Notes under the pieces: model-generated
Database searches by the model: none
The model's input: the letters and a program-made list of their open reading frames with translations, nothing else
Told to the model about the DNA's origin: nothing
Source: Pelargonium nanum
Taxonomy: Eukaryota > Streptophyta > Magnoliopsida > Geraniales > Geraniaceae
DNA: 42,315 nt
Reading direction: 5' to 3'
Assembly: GCA_036897485.1 (NCBI GenBank)
Contig: JAYMTF010000257.1
Location: forward strand, 1 to 42,315
Shown here: positions 19,901-31,360 of the stretch, piece after piece
Numbering within the stretch: the stretch's first letter is position 1
How the letters are laid out: the number at the start of each line of letters is the position of its first letter
Program-made: the position numbers and the translations under genes

Positions 19901-22900
19901 ATATTTCCCACTAAGTCCCGACAATTTTGAACAAAATTCACAATTAAAATAAAAAAGGATAATAATAAAGCAAGATAGGAGCTTCAGCAACTTCTCACCA
20001 ACAACTCCTCTACCCCTACTGTCTGAATAGCTAACAACCTGCCAAAAGGGCTGCAAAAGAAAGCAAAAGAGTGAAGACTAGGGAAGTCAACTATTTACTG
20101 GAAAAATGCCTACACAAAAATAAAAATTACATCTATTCTGTTTCTTTTTTAATTTTATTTATTTCTTTGAGAATAAAATTATCAGACAATAGTAAACTCT
20201 TGTGGGCATCAGTATCTATTCAACAGATAGATTTCACTGGGTCGACATATATAAAAAAACAAACACCTACTCAGAAACAAGTTAACAATTACCAGTATTA
20301 GACGGTTCTTGTGGTAAACATTGAAGCCATGGATGTTGACTTGTGGAGCTTCTTTAAGAAATCCAATGGTAGTGATAACTTCACCCTACACAATTGAATG
20401 AGCAACAACACAAGTTACAGGAAACAAATATCACTGTCTGTTGCAGCAAGTGCCAGCAACTAACAAGTAACAAACATGGAATTAAGGTGAAGCTATTTAT
20501 ATCGTAGCATTTACTCAGAGAACCCAGATAAGTAGCTCAAGCAATCAGGTTAGATTTGCTCCCTCGAGACTTCACCAAATTTGTCCACACGGGAAAGGTA
20601 GTTTAAATAAAGGGGTACCAACACAGTTTGATTGGGATATTAGTAAAAGTACAGAGTAAGGGACGGGGGAAGCAGCTATTCTATTAAAACCCTAGGAACA
20701 TTGTTTGTCCAGCATTCATTCCAATGCATAAATAATCACACTATACTGATACCAATAAAATACGTAAATTATCAAGAGTTAATGCTAATTCAATAATTTT
20801 GCCATATGAAAAAAAAAAAACATCATTTGAAAAGCATTTCAAATTTCAATAACTAGAAACCCCTCAACGGGTGGGGATGATAGGACTTAGAGAGGGAAGA
20901 TACCTTCCCTCCATGTGCTGTTTGTCCATGGGAAAAAGATAGTCAAATGCCAAGCCTAGAAACACAAAAAAAAATCTAAGAGAATTTACTCTCCCTATTC
21001 AGCCATTTATAGAAGAGCTTTTGATGGAACTCAGAGGAAAGAAAGGTTTCCTATTCTCTCCTACCAAATGAAGAGCATATAATCTTGTTAGAAGAAAAAA
21101 TTTCAAGCCTAATAGACACAAAAATACATAAGACAATTTACTCTCAAAGCGTATTTTTTTTCCCTATTCAGCCATTTATAGAAGAAGAGCTTTTGATGGG
21201 CTTCAGAGGAAAAAAAGGTTTCCTTTTCCCTCCAACCAAACGAAGAGCATGCAATCTTGTTCGAAGAAAAAAATTCAAGCCTAACAGACAAAAATACAAG
21301 ACAATTTACTATCAAAAGCATATTTTATCTCCCTATTCAATCTTGTTAGAAGAAGAAAAATTCAAGCCTAATAGACTAGGAAGTAGCAACTGATAAACTA
21401 ATATTGAAGTTTGGCAATGAAGGACAAAACCATAGTAGTCTGATGAATCATGTAACAACTTTTTGATATGATGCATCAATCTTCACAAATTCTATACTCT
21501 TTTTTTACAAACACATGCACTGCAAGTCTGCAACAGAAAATAATTTAGTATTATATTACCTCCTTGCATCCACCACTTTGAGGTTTATACAAGATGAATT
21601 CAGGATATTTAAGATCATTAGCAATAATATGATGCTCAACCACTCGGCCCCGCAATATTATACTGAAGTTTTGAGGCATCCGCAGATACAAGATGGACAA
21701 GTAATCCTGTGGAGAATTACGGAATTGATTTAGAATAATCTGATTTCTGATACACCTAATTTAGCTATAATTCTCTATCAGACTTACACGGAGAGAATAA
21801 TGAAATCTGTTTGCAATGTGCTGTTCATTTATTCCCTTCCAAGCAGCAACTGTTTCAACTTTTCTGGTATCCCCCCCAATACGAATATCCTGTGCACACC
21901 AAGTCAAAATAACCAATTGATATGAAATGATAACTAGACTAATTTCAAGAAGATAAAAAAAATAATAATACACGTGGAATTTAACCTCAGGGTCTGTATC
22001 AAAGTCCAGCTCCACTTTGCCGTCATTGTTGAGCCATAAATTATAGATAACAACTTTTGTGCCATGTGGCCCCACATCATTAAACTGTCATCAGATTCAA
22101 AAGAGAATGAAACAAATCTAAAAAAGCAGAATATCAAAGAAATTAACAGGATTTCCTCTGAGCTTCATCTTATATAAAGTTTTCTTTCAATAATAGTTTG
22201 ACCTAAAACATGTAATCAAAGCAGCAGCACTAATCTGCTAAAAATGAAGTTTAATGGAAGCTTTGAAGCAACTAAAAGGGAAATATTGGAATGAAAGCTT
22301 GAAATAACAAAATACCTTTGTATTCATTGACTTTTACTTATATTGGTGCCTATTCATACAAAGACACTAGTTTGGGAACATAGGAAAACCCTAAAATATA
22401 ACATGGAAATGTTTCATAAAATAATGTGTTAATCATTTTAGATCAGGTAAACTTGCAATATCAGAGTTTCTCATATAAAGCACAACTTGACTTTGTAAAG
22501 AACAACTCTCGGACAAGCGTTTACTAGTCAGAAAATACACAAATCAGAATACTCATAATGGCATTGGGGCTATCATAGCTTCTTTAGAAGATATTAAGTT
22601 TAAGCATTTTAGTTCAACTTAATGTTTGGATAAATATGATTTACTCCCAATAGTTAAAACATTGGCAAGGGTACACAAGCTCCATTTAACCTGAATTTGA
22701 TATGCAATTAGAACTACAAAATACTTGAGCATTCTTCTATTACTAAATTTTAAGTTGAAATGAAGGCAAAAGTAATGCCAGCCAGATGCATAAAACAGAT
22801 TAAATGACTTTAGATAAAGAATTAACAATAGAATTGATAGTTCAACCGAGATCACCATAGGCATTATTATGAACTAACTTGAAAGCTAAGACTGAGAGAA

Positions 22901-25900
22901 GTACTAACGTGCATATACAGATGAATCCAGAATTCAGAAACGATCATGTTAATTAATGAATGTCAGTGAGCAGTACTGCAGTAGAGTATTAAGACAAGCA
23001 AAGACAGAAATTTTGGGTGCTTACTTGCTTCAGAAGTTCTGCTTCAGTGGAATAGGGAGACCACTGTAATAGCATAGAAAGATTAGACATAAAATGTTCC
23101 CTAGTATTCAGGTGTTCCAAGGAGCCAGTTGACGTGTTGAACTCATAATCCACCTGCAAATTGACTTGAGAGTTAATACCTTAAAATTGGACTTGAAAGA
23201 TGAACTCCAATACAGAGTGAGTATTTACTCAACAAGCGGTAGTTTAGCAGCCCACAGAAATAACAACAAAAGAATCATGTGAGAATTCAAGGTTCGATGT
23301 TCGCCCACAGGCTATATAGCAAGCTATGAAGCACAGGTACTTCTAGGAGAAGAACCTACTGGTAATGGGTACTTACCGGGTACTGGTACTTCGTACCTCG
23401 TGGGTACATACCGGGTACGTACCCAAATTAAGTGAACAGTGTTTTGTTTTGGGGTCTTTTTCGGGTACGGCTTGGCCTAAGCCGCTTGGGTATGGTCAAA
23501 TGTTTTGGGTACGGTCAAAATATAAGGTGGGTACTTCTTCGGTACCTAATATATTTATATAATTAAAACTTACATTGTTTTCCCTTCAAAAAAAAAAAAC
23601 TTACATTGTTTTAATAAATAAATAAAAACAAATTTTCTATAATCTTTAAATAAGAAAAGACTCATATTTAATACTTATCATTAATTTACTGGAGTAATGC
23701 ATACTGGCATACTGCACAGCAACCCACATCCTTTTTTTTCTTCTAACTAAAAGAAATAAGCTAGCTCCTGTCATATGTTGTATTTCAAGTTTACGGACCT
23801 TAATATTTGAAGGTCAAAATTGGTATTGGATATGGAAATTGTATAGCTTTGTTTTAAATTTGTTGTCAGTGGCTATATAATTGAAAATTTAGCATACATG
23901 TTAATAAATTATAATATATATCTAATTTTAATTTTTAATTATTTTAACTATAAGTACCCCTCCGTATCCGTAATTAAGCTTTTTGAAAAATAATCGTACC
24001 GAAGTACCGGGTACATACTGTACTGTACCAGGTACTAGTACCTGTATTCGTGTTTCATTGACAGCAACTCAGTTGTAAGTGTCAAGAAATAAACACATTC
24101 CTTTAAGCATTTGTCTAAATATTGAGAATATGCCTATCTTCTAATCATATAAAAGTATGCAAGCTGATGTGCACGATTCATTTAACACAAGGAAGCAGCT
24201 GCAAAGATGTGAAAAGAAAATATACAGATAACAATCAACCAGAATACATAGACCACCAGAATAAATAAATAAATTAAGCAATGATACAAACCATAGGTAC
24301 TACTATTCTGTCATGACCAGTTTGTGACAGGAATGTATAAGATAGGAGACCAATGCTCTGAGACAAGACCCTGGTCATAAAAAAAAAAAAAAACAGAAAA
24401 GCATTAAGGATTTAACACGAAAGCCAGTAAATTTTTGTATAAATATTTCTTATACTGGAAAATGTTTAAAATCTTTTTATAACAAAATCATTAGCATGTA
24501 GGATAAACTGAAAGTTCAGGAATTCTTTATGAGAAAATAGATTATGAATACTTGCACAAGACCATCACATACATGGTTGCCGAATTAAGGTTCACAGCAT
24601 AGACCGGACTGAATCAAGAATCATATGATTCATTAAATTATTATAAGGAAACTAGTTATATATAATTAGAAAGATATTTGTCATACTTTTGTATCATGGG
24701 TATTTTAAAAGTTAGTATAATGTACCTACCTAATACATCTGGAAATTTTTGAAAAAAAAGAAGCTTTGAGGACTATGGAACTGGTGAAAGGTTGCCCTGC
24801 TAGCTTTGTGTAATTGTATTACATATGACTTGTGATTTTCTTGAAGAGTTTTAAACCAAAATCTAAATAATCTGGACTTGTAGAGTCTGGTAGTAATAGA
24901 ACTCTCAAAACAACGAGGAAATATTGGGGCAGAAATTGTTGAAGTAATCATGGATCATTCCATATCACACGGGTCACAAGATCCATAAAAAGTTTAAAAC
25001 ATCTATGAATTGAGTGAGCTGTAAGGAATTGTGATTTAGGCATTTGAAACGCCTGAATTGTGATGCAACGCATGGTTCAGTTCGACCCACGGTTTCACAG
25101 GTTGAACCAAACCGAACTAAAGTTATGCCTGTAATATTCACCCATGATCACATATACTCCAATTGTTAGGATGTTTTGACAATGACAAAGATTTGATTTG
25201 ATTTAATTTCCTTAGTTTCGTAATAAGTAATTAGGGGTTGATTGAGAGTTGGTTTAGTCAATGGTCCCAACAAGATAAGAATAACATACTGTAATAAGTT
25301 CTTAACTTCAATGGTTCCTATAAGAAAGCTGCACATCAGAAGTGAATATATTATATTTAAATATACAATTTCTTTACCCTATTCTACAAGATGTGCTCAG
25401 GAAACCTCTTCCTTGCATTCTCTGCAACAAAACCTAAAGCATTATCTTGTATTCATTCATAATCAAGTGCAGGATTTCCATTTCTAGACGGTAAATGTAA
25501 ACAAAATGGCAATGCCTGTGTTGTGCATACAACTGAGCCTTCAAAAGATTGTCCAAGTAGCTTCCTTTTTCCATATTATTAAAGGAGGCCATGTTCACCA
25601 CCACTTTCAACACTACCTTTCACATACGAGCCTCGCATTTTTCTTTTTATCGTGGGCCTGATACGTGCACAGTTGAGAGCCTTCTAAATAAACAATCCTC
25701 CCACGTGTAAGCATTTTCCTTCTACTCGTGGACAACTACAGGCATGTCCCGGAGATCACAAAGGAAGGTTGTACGATCATGCAACAAGCTTAGATCCAAA
25801 TTTGCTTTGTTATCATGTTAAGTTCAATATTGGGCTACATACGAAGGCTTGGGCTTCTACTACTTAAAGGTGAACCTTGTTAGTATTCGACTTTCAAATG

Positions 25901-28297
25901 TATATGCAGCCTCCTTTTCCATATTTTCTCTAAGTATTGACATTTTTTATCACCACTTACAACAATTTCCTAATTGATAATGATCAAATAAGCGCATCTC
26001 AAGTAAACTATCAATGAACTGAGTGAAAATTTCCTTTTAACAAGCAAATAACCAATTGAGAAGTATCAAAATCCAATATGTAAACCTAAAAAATTATTGA
26101 AGTGAAAATATAATTTGAAAAAATATATATATATATGCAATAAAACTAATTAAATCTGACTTTCACCAGTAGAGATGCTTGGACTTTCCAAAGAGGTGCA
26201 AAAATAAGCTAACATGATAGTGTAAAAACACCAAGTAAAATTGTATTTCATAATTATAGACTAACCTGTCGTTTGCATAGCGGCTGAAGACAACAACATC
26301 TGCCCCAAGTCTCATTGAGCTAGTCTTGAAGCCATTGCCATCTGAAAAGCTAGAAGTCAGCTAACAAATATCATAGATAAACCACAATTTCAAGGAATGG
26401 AGTCACAAAGTCCGTACATTTTCCAATGGATGATTTTGATTTTTTATCAGAAAATCCAAAACTCATGCAGCGCCTCATTGCTTCTGCGTCCATTCCACCA
26501 CCATCATCTAATTGTACAGCCAGGTTTTGGGGAAAAAAGGAGTTTGGTATACTGTTATTTCCATTGTTATGCGCACCGTCAGAAACTCCAAACGGTATTT
26601 ACAATTTTAAGATGAAAAATACCTTGAATTAACAGTGCTGGACTCCCATCCCTTGGATTTGAAATTTTATCTACAATGACAAAAGTGGCCCCATTTTGGA
26701 TCTATCCAACCAAAAAAAAATATACATTGTGAAAGGCAAAACATGACAAAGCCATCAAATTAGTTTCATTTGCATAAGATATATGAAGCGTATAATTACA
26801 GAAGATCAACTATAAATCAGTTTAAAATATACTTATAGAGAAGCCTATAACCCGACAGGTTTCAACATCCTACCAATAGCCAAACAACTTCATAGTGGAC
26901 TAGCTTTTGCTGCTTCTTCTTTTTTAATCGTTATAGTTTCTCAATGTTCCTTTTATGTTTCAACTTTTGTCCTATAATCAAGTTAATAATGACGAGTCAG
27001 ATGCATGTGATACCACCACATAAAACCAACATCTCACTTCTATCAATTTTTAGGGAAAGAGGATAAATCTATATCCAAGAGTACAACTTAACTAAAACAG
27101 TTAAGATTAGGTAAAGATAAAAAACTCTTCTTAGAGTATCTTAAGAAAGATTATAACATATATTACCCTTGTCACATGACGAGTGGCCGCTGAAGGACCT
27201 GTGCATGTACTCTGGGCGTAGGCTGAGTTAAGTTCATTTAGTTTCTTAATTATTTTGTAGTAGTATCCGGACTGGTTTGTAGTTATTCCAATTTCTTAGT
27301 GATCAGGATTTGGATTATTTGGATTGTATTTTCTATAAATATTACTACATTTTATTTGGATCAGTTATTATGATATTGAAAATAAAGAACGTATTTGTCA
27401 ATTGACTCACTTCCTCATTCCTCCTTCCCTTTCTCTCCTGGTCTCTTCTTCTTCTTCACTTCTTTCTAACTTTCATTTTTAGTGATTGTTCTACATCATC
27501 ACCATTTCACCATATAACCTCAAATTCATGCTCCAGAATTACAAGATCCAAACCAATATTTTAGACTGCTTAAAAGCATCAAGCATTACCTCATCAATAG
27601 CATTGTCGAGCAGTTCTGCTACAGCTGCAAATAATTAGTAGGAAAAAAGCGGTGGTAAATCATCATATCCATTAATCATAAGTAGAGAAGTAAGTTAGCT
27701 GAGAAGAACAATAGCAGGACATACCACCAAAAGCCCACTTATGTGAAGTAGCATTTGAATGAAGGAACATGGGGTGGACATGTAGATAGTTTTTGCCATC
27801 TGCCATTCAAATAAGTGCCGGAGCAAAGTAAATTAAACATCAACAAACATGCATAAATGAAGATGCTAGAGTCCAATGCACTTGAGGATGACAATAATTT
27901 AATAGAGGATGACAAAAGACAGTGGAATACTTTGATGTCTGACTTTTGAACCAAGGCCATCTTCGTAAGCCCCAGCCTTCCAAAATTGTCGACATAGTGG
28001 TGCGGGACATATAGTCGCTGATGAAGAAAGGCCTGTATCATCCACTGGTGACTGTCCTTGCTCCAACATACTAATGCTACTTTGACCAGTACTTACAGCA
28101 TTTGAGCTTCTATTTTCTTCAGATTCTTGTCTTATAGGTTGAGCATTAGACTTCCGACACTCAGCTACTAGATCTTTACAGTACCCTTTTGGTTTCAGAG
28201 TCTCACCAACAAAACCAGGCTCCAATTTAACAGGCTTTATATCCACCTCTCCAAGTTCATCATCACTAGACAAGTCTATAACCTCTGTAAAGCTCAT
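16962..28297 (-). CDS. MORC (Microrchidia) GHKL ATPase, 19 coding exons, 704 aa
   Basis: Minus-strand exons: 28297-27931, 27799-27725, 27624-27590, 26701-26623, 26507-26418, 26341-26266, 24370-24292, 23153-23025, 22084-21986, 21889-21788, 21706-21560, 20385-20293, 20050-19999, 19886-19775, 18919-18684, 18597-18488, 17774-17695, 17444-17402, 17072-16962. All join in frame to 704 residues. Order: SUMO-interacting-like VIDLSSDDE (6-14); LCRQFWKAGAY (101-111), the plant MORC start; GHKL ATPase motifs AELLDNAIDE (150-159, Asn155), DDGGGM (186-191) and IGKYGNGFK (213-221), with a GPHGT loop in the tenth exon; S5-like fold; basic KRK/KR segment; C-terminal coiled coil (about 628-704). Family members act as nuclear dimeric ATPases in heterochromatin compaction, RNA-directed silencing and immunity. 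All catalytic residues I could check are intact. The MORC6 or MORC1/2 subgroup was not resolved. Confidence 0.95.
20960..21385. repeat. 169-bp tandem repeat in a MORC intron
   Basis: The anchor CCCTATTCA recurs at 20993, 21162 and 21331, exactly 169 bp apart each time. Copies also share AGCCATTTATAGAAG, AGAGGAAA.AAAGGTTTCC, GAAGAGCAT and TTCAAGCCTAA blocks. The third copy lacks the middle part, jumping from CCCTATTCA to ATCTTGTTAGAAGAA. It lies in the intron between exons 21706-21560 and 20385-20293. Confidence 0.8.
23334..24044. mobile_element. GGTAC-rich element in a MORC intron, possible non-autonomous transposon
   Basis: The segment opens with CAGGTAC (23334-23340) and closes with GTACCTG (24038-24044). 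Dense copies of GGTAC/GTACC variants occur in both terminal parts: about 23360-23555 and 23998-24044 (for example GTACCGGGTACATACTG). The middle is plain AT-rich DNA. Inverted terminal and sub-terminal repeats of one short motif are typical of non-autonomous hAT-type elements. No 8-bp duplication was seen, so borders are provisional. It occupies most of the intron between exons 24370-24292 and 23153-23025. Confidence 0.5.
24371..26265 (-). other. Large MORC intron, no nested gene
   Basis: This 1895-bp GT-AG intron is AT-rich. It has short frames on both strands with no family similarity and a segment near 25620-25760 (CGTGGGCCTGATACGTGCAC and nearby) of slightly different composition that may be transposon debris. 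Confidence 0.6.
27170..27500 (+). repeat. Possible LTR fragment in a MORC intron
   Basis: The segment carries, in order on the plus strand, a TATA-like CTATAAAT (27333-27340), AATAAA (27381-27386) and a pyrimidine-rich tract (27400-27470). This order is like the U3-R-U5 of a Copia-type LTR. No TG...CA ends with a 5-bp duplication could be fixed. It would be antisense to the MORC gene. Confidence 0.25.
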
Positions 28298-29100
28298 CTT
28301 GAGCACTGTAAAAGAAGTTAAATGCATACAACTAGGTGAACATGTTAATCAAAGGACGTAAATTAACAATATCAGTAAATTAGCATTGGATGTTAATTAA
28401 CAATAAATATTATTATGAGTTCCCAGAATCTCATCCAAGACACAAAATAAATGGATTAGGGTGGGCAGGGATTGAGGTGGCCAGGTGGGTATGGATGTTA
28501 ATTGATGAGGTGGCATCATCTCAATGGCATGGATATATATAGTTTTGACAGTTGATTGAGCTAATTAAACCAAAATTTACTCACATTCCATTTCCTAATT
28601 TAAACTCCAAACCAAGAATTAACCACTATACCAAAAACAGCAAAGTGTCCAACAGTAACTAACTACCCATGCTTAAAATGCAAACACATGTCAATGAAGA
28701 AAAACAAAACACACTCCAAATTCAGTTCATCAATAATAAAATAAATTCCAACTTAGGTCGCCTCCAAAACTCAACGACCAACAAAAACAAATTTCCCTTC
28801 TATAAAAAAAGAACAAGTAATTGTGACTCAATTCAAGTTACATGCATGTAACACTCAACAAAACCAGAAACTCACTTCCCAAAAGTCAAAACAAGCCACC
28901 AAGAAAGGGAAAAAGGAATAAACTAGGGCAAGATTAGGGTAAAGAAAGATTAAATTAAAGAAAATTGTGAACGAATTGAGGGACAAAACTACCTCATATG
29001 GAAGAGGGAAAATGGTAGCTGCCGGAGAAGGAGACGTTAGCGGCTGAGAGAAGCAGCAGATGGGAGAGAGCAAGGGAATGAGAAATTGCTTCTTCCACGG
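28298..29100 (-). other. MORC 5' leader: non-coding exon and leader intron
   Basis: The start codon at 28297 is preceded by a good acceptor (CTTTTACAG, exon start at 28305). A matching donor (ATATGAG|GTAGTT) lies at 28993/28992, after a pyrimidine-rich stretch ending near 29100. This implies a non-coding first exon of about 100 bases and a 687-bp leader intron. The ATG at 28327 would lie within the intron, so it was rejected as start. Confidence 0.6.
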
Positions 29101-31260
29101 AGGAAAAATAACAGTTCAGTTAGGTTATTACTTCTCGATTCTGCTCAAACGGCAAGAAAATAAGAAGTAGAATCCATGTGTCATCGACTGCCCTCTATTT
29201 TTTAAGTTTGGAGTAATTACCCAAAATACCCTTATGCTCTTTGATGGGACAGTTATGGATTTGCATAGTTAACTTCACTGCTAAACCCAAAAAAAAAAAC
29301 TAATTTGATGTTTTGATTAAAGATCGAACGTTACAAATATGAAATCTTCGTTTTGAGCATGTAAGTTTACACATTACTTGAAGTCTGACATAGAACATGA
29401 CGATCTATCCGACACATAAGTCATCTTATTCACTTATTCAAATCACCCAATAACAAAGCAAAAATTTATACTAGTATGATTCAAAATATCACTCACAATC
29501 AAATTGAAAGCACTGGTTTTATCCTCCCCTTCGACTTCGATCTTCACGGCTTTAAAAAGTACTTGAAATACATCAAAGTCCACCACAAAACAACTTTCAA
29601 CAAAAGAAGACAAAATAAAACTTTTAGCATGAGAATACATACCGCAACGTCCACTAAGAGAGTAAAAACAAATAATAAAACCAATATAAAAATTAAACTA
29701 CAGTTTAAAACAGAAAAACACATGAAAGGAATTAATCTATTCGTTGTAAACATACTCTCACTAACTAGCCAATAATGGATGCGGAGATGATATTACGACG
29801 TCTGCAAGCGGATCGAAAGAGGTGAATCAGTAGTGATGATGAAACCAACGGAAGAACAAGACTAGTCAAATCAAATTTGCTAAATTTGTGTTTATTTGAT
29901 AGAAGTAATGTATGCTAAAACTATTGAACCATCGTCGACCAAAAAAGATTGATGGTGGTTCAAGGAAAAAACTTTGGTGAATAGCTAATGATGGCGGCTA
30001 GGGTTTTATATATAAGAGATTCTTTACCCTTTTTTATTTTCACACTGATGATGGCGGCTAAGGTTTGGTAACAACTAACAAAAGTAAGATTTTTTTTTTA
30101 ATACAAAATTAAGTAAGATTTTTTATATTAATTATACTAATATTTTATTAAAGAGGTAATTACATAAATCTTCTTTATGATTTTGTACACAAACAGATAA
30201 CTACCTAATTTAAAAATTCACGACACATAACTCCCCAAAGTATTTGTTTACGACAATTAATTACTTAAACTTTAAAATCTAAATTCTACTACCAAAAAAG
30301 ACTATTATAGCCTTTATTTAATCTTAAATTTTTAAATAATGGTATATATTTGAATTTGTGAAGAAAAGTCAAATAACTTTCTCAGCTTGTAATCTTTAGC
30401 ATGTGATTCATATGTACGCTTTGTGATTCATAAAGAGAACAAAAAGATTATACCTCTCAATTTAACCATCAAATTCTCAAACACATACCCCTATCTCACA
30501 ATGGTAGTGGTTTTTATTCTCACAAGTTACACCAATGTGAAATCTAGGGGTACCACTGTTTGACGAAAAATAAATATAGATTCTCATTATGATATGAAAA
30601 TAATCATATAAAACATTACCACAGTTTGCTTGTTGGAATAAACCATTATTTTATTTTATCGACAAAAGTACCAATATATTGATAGATCTCGACATCTTAC
30701 CAGACACTTTTCATTGAATGATCATTTAGGTCGAAATAACATTTTGACTAGAACGCTCATGCCAATTCCATTTCGTTACATAGTATCAAACATAAGCTTA
30801 AGTGATTAGTTATCTACGACTGTGTGTTTCGTTTCGTGTAGATGTATTGATTTCTTGGATTGTAAGAAGCAAAATTCTCACCAAATATTGTGAGAGTGAT
30901 TGGCTTAAGGTGTTTGATCCTCCAAATGTCTCAGGTTCGAGTCAAGTTCGGGTCTCGGTTGGTATGCTTGCTTATAAATAAATAAAAAAAGTAAGATTCT
31001 CACTAAATCTTCCACAGAGGCTTAATATGTATGTATACATACAGTCAGGAATGAGATGTATATTCTTTGATTTCTACTCTCTGATCTTAATTTTTCATGA
31101 ATTCTGTTCAAATATATTTCTACTGTAAATGTGTTTTGATAGGGCTAGGTTTAAGAAAATTCATGTTCTCTTGACACAAACCATGAAGAAACCACATAAA
31201 AGCTAAAAAAAACATGGATGCCATAAGCAACAAAAGACAATGAGAAGATACACATTTGAT
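29101..31260. other. Intergenic between MORC and KNOX genes
   Basis: The MORC promoter should lie at the left edge and the KNOX 3' end at the right. The rest is AT-rich, with frames on both strands around 29440-29775 that I consider chance. GATGGCGGCTA recurs at 29990-30000 and 30050-30060, marking a 60-bp offset duplication. A SINE lies near 30.9 kb. Confidence 0.55.
30874..31008 (+). mobile_element. SINE with degenerate target-site duplication
   Basis: The body (about 30887-30995) has an A-box-like region (TGATTGGCTTAAGGTG, from 30898), a B-box-like region (CTCAGGTTCGAGTC, 30931-30944) and an A-rich tail (AAATAAATAAAAAAA). It is flanked by ATTCTCACCAAAT (30874-30886) and ATTCTCACTAAAT (30996-31008), 12 of 13 bases identical. 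It shares the TCGAGT box context and general layout with the copy at 1177-1298. Confidence 0.75.
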
Positions 31261-31360
31261 GCATCATTAAGCATTTCCATTGACTAGGAATCAGCAAACA
31301 TCCGTGTTTAAAGCAATGAGAATATACAGCAAAAGTCGTGGGAGGCTCGATAACCCCGCA

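Noticed and set aside
28295-28327. Upstream ATG extending the MORC N-terminus by ten residues
   Set aside because: It lies before a strong splice acceptor (CTTTTACAG), so it would be in the leader intron.
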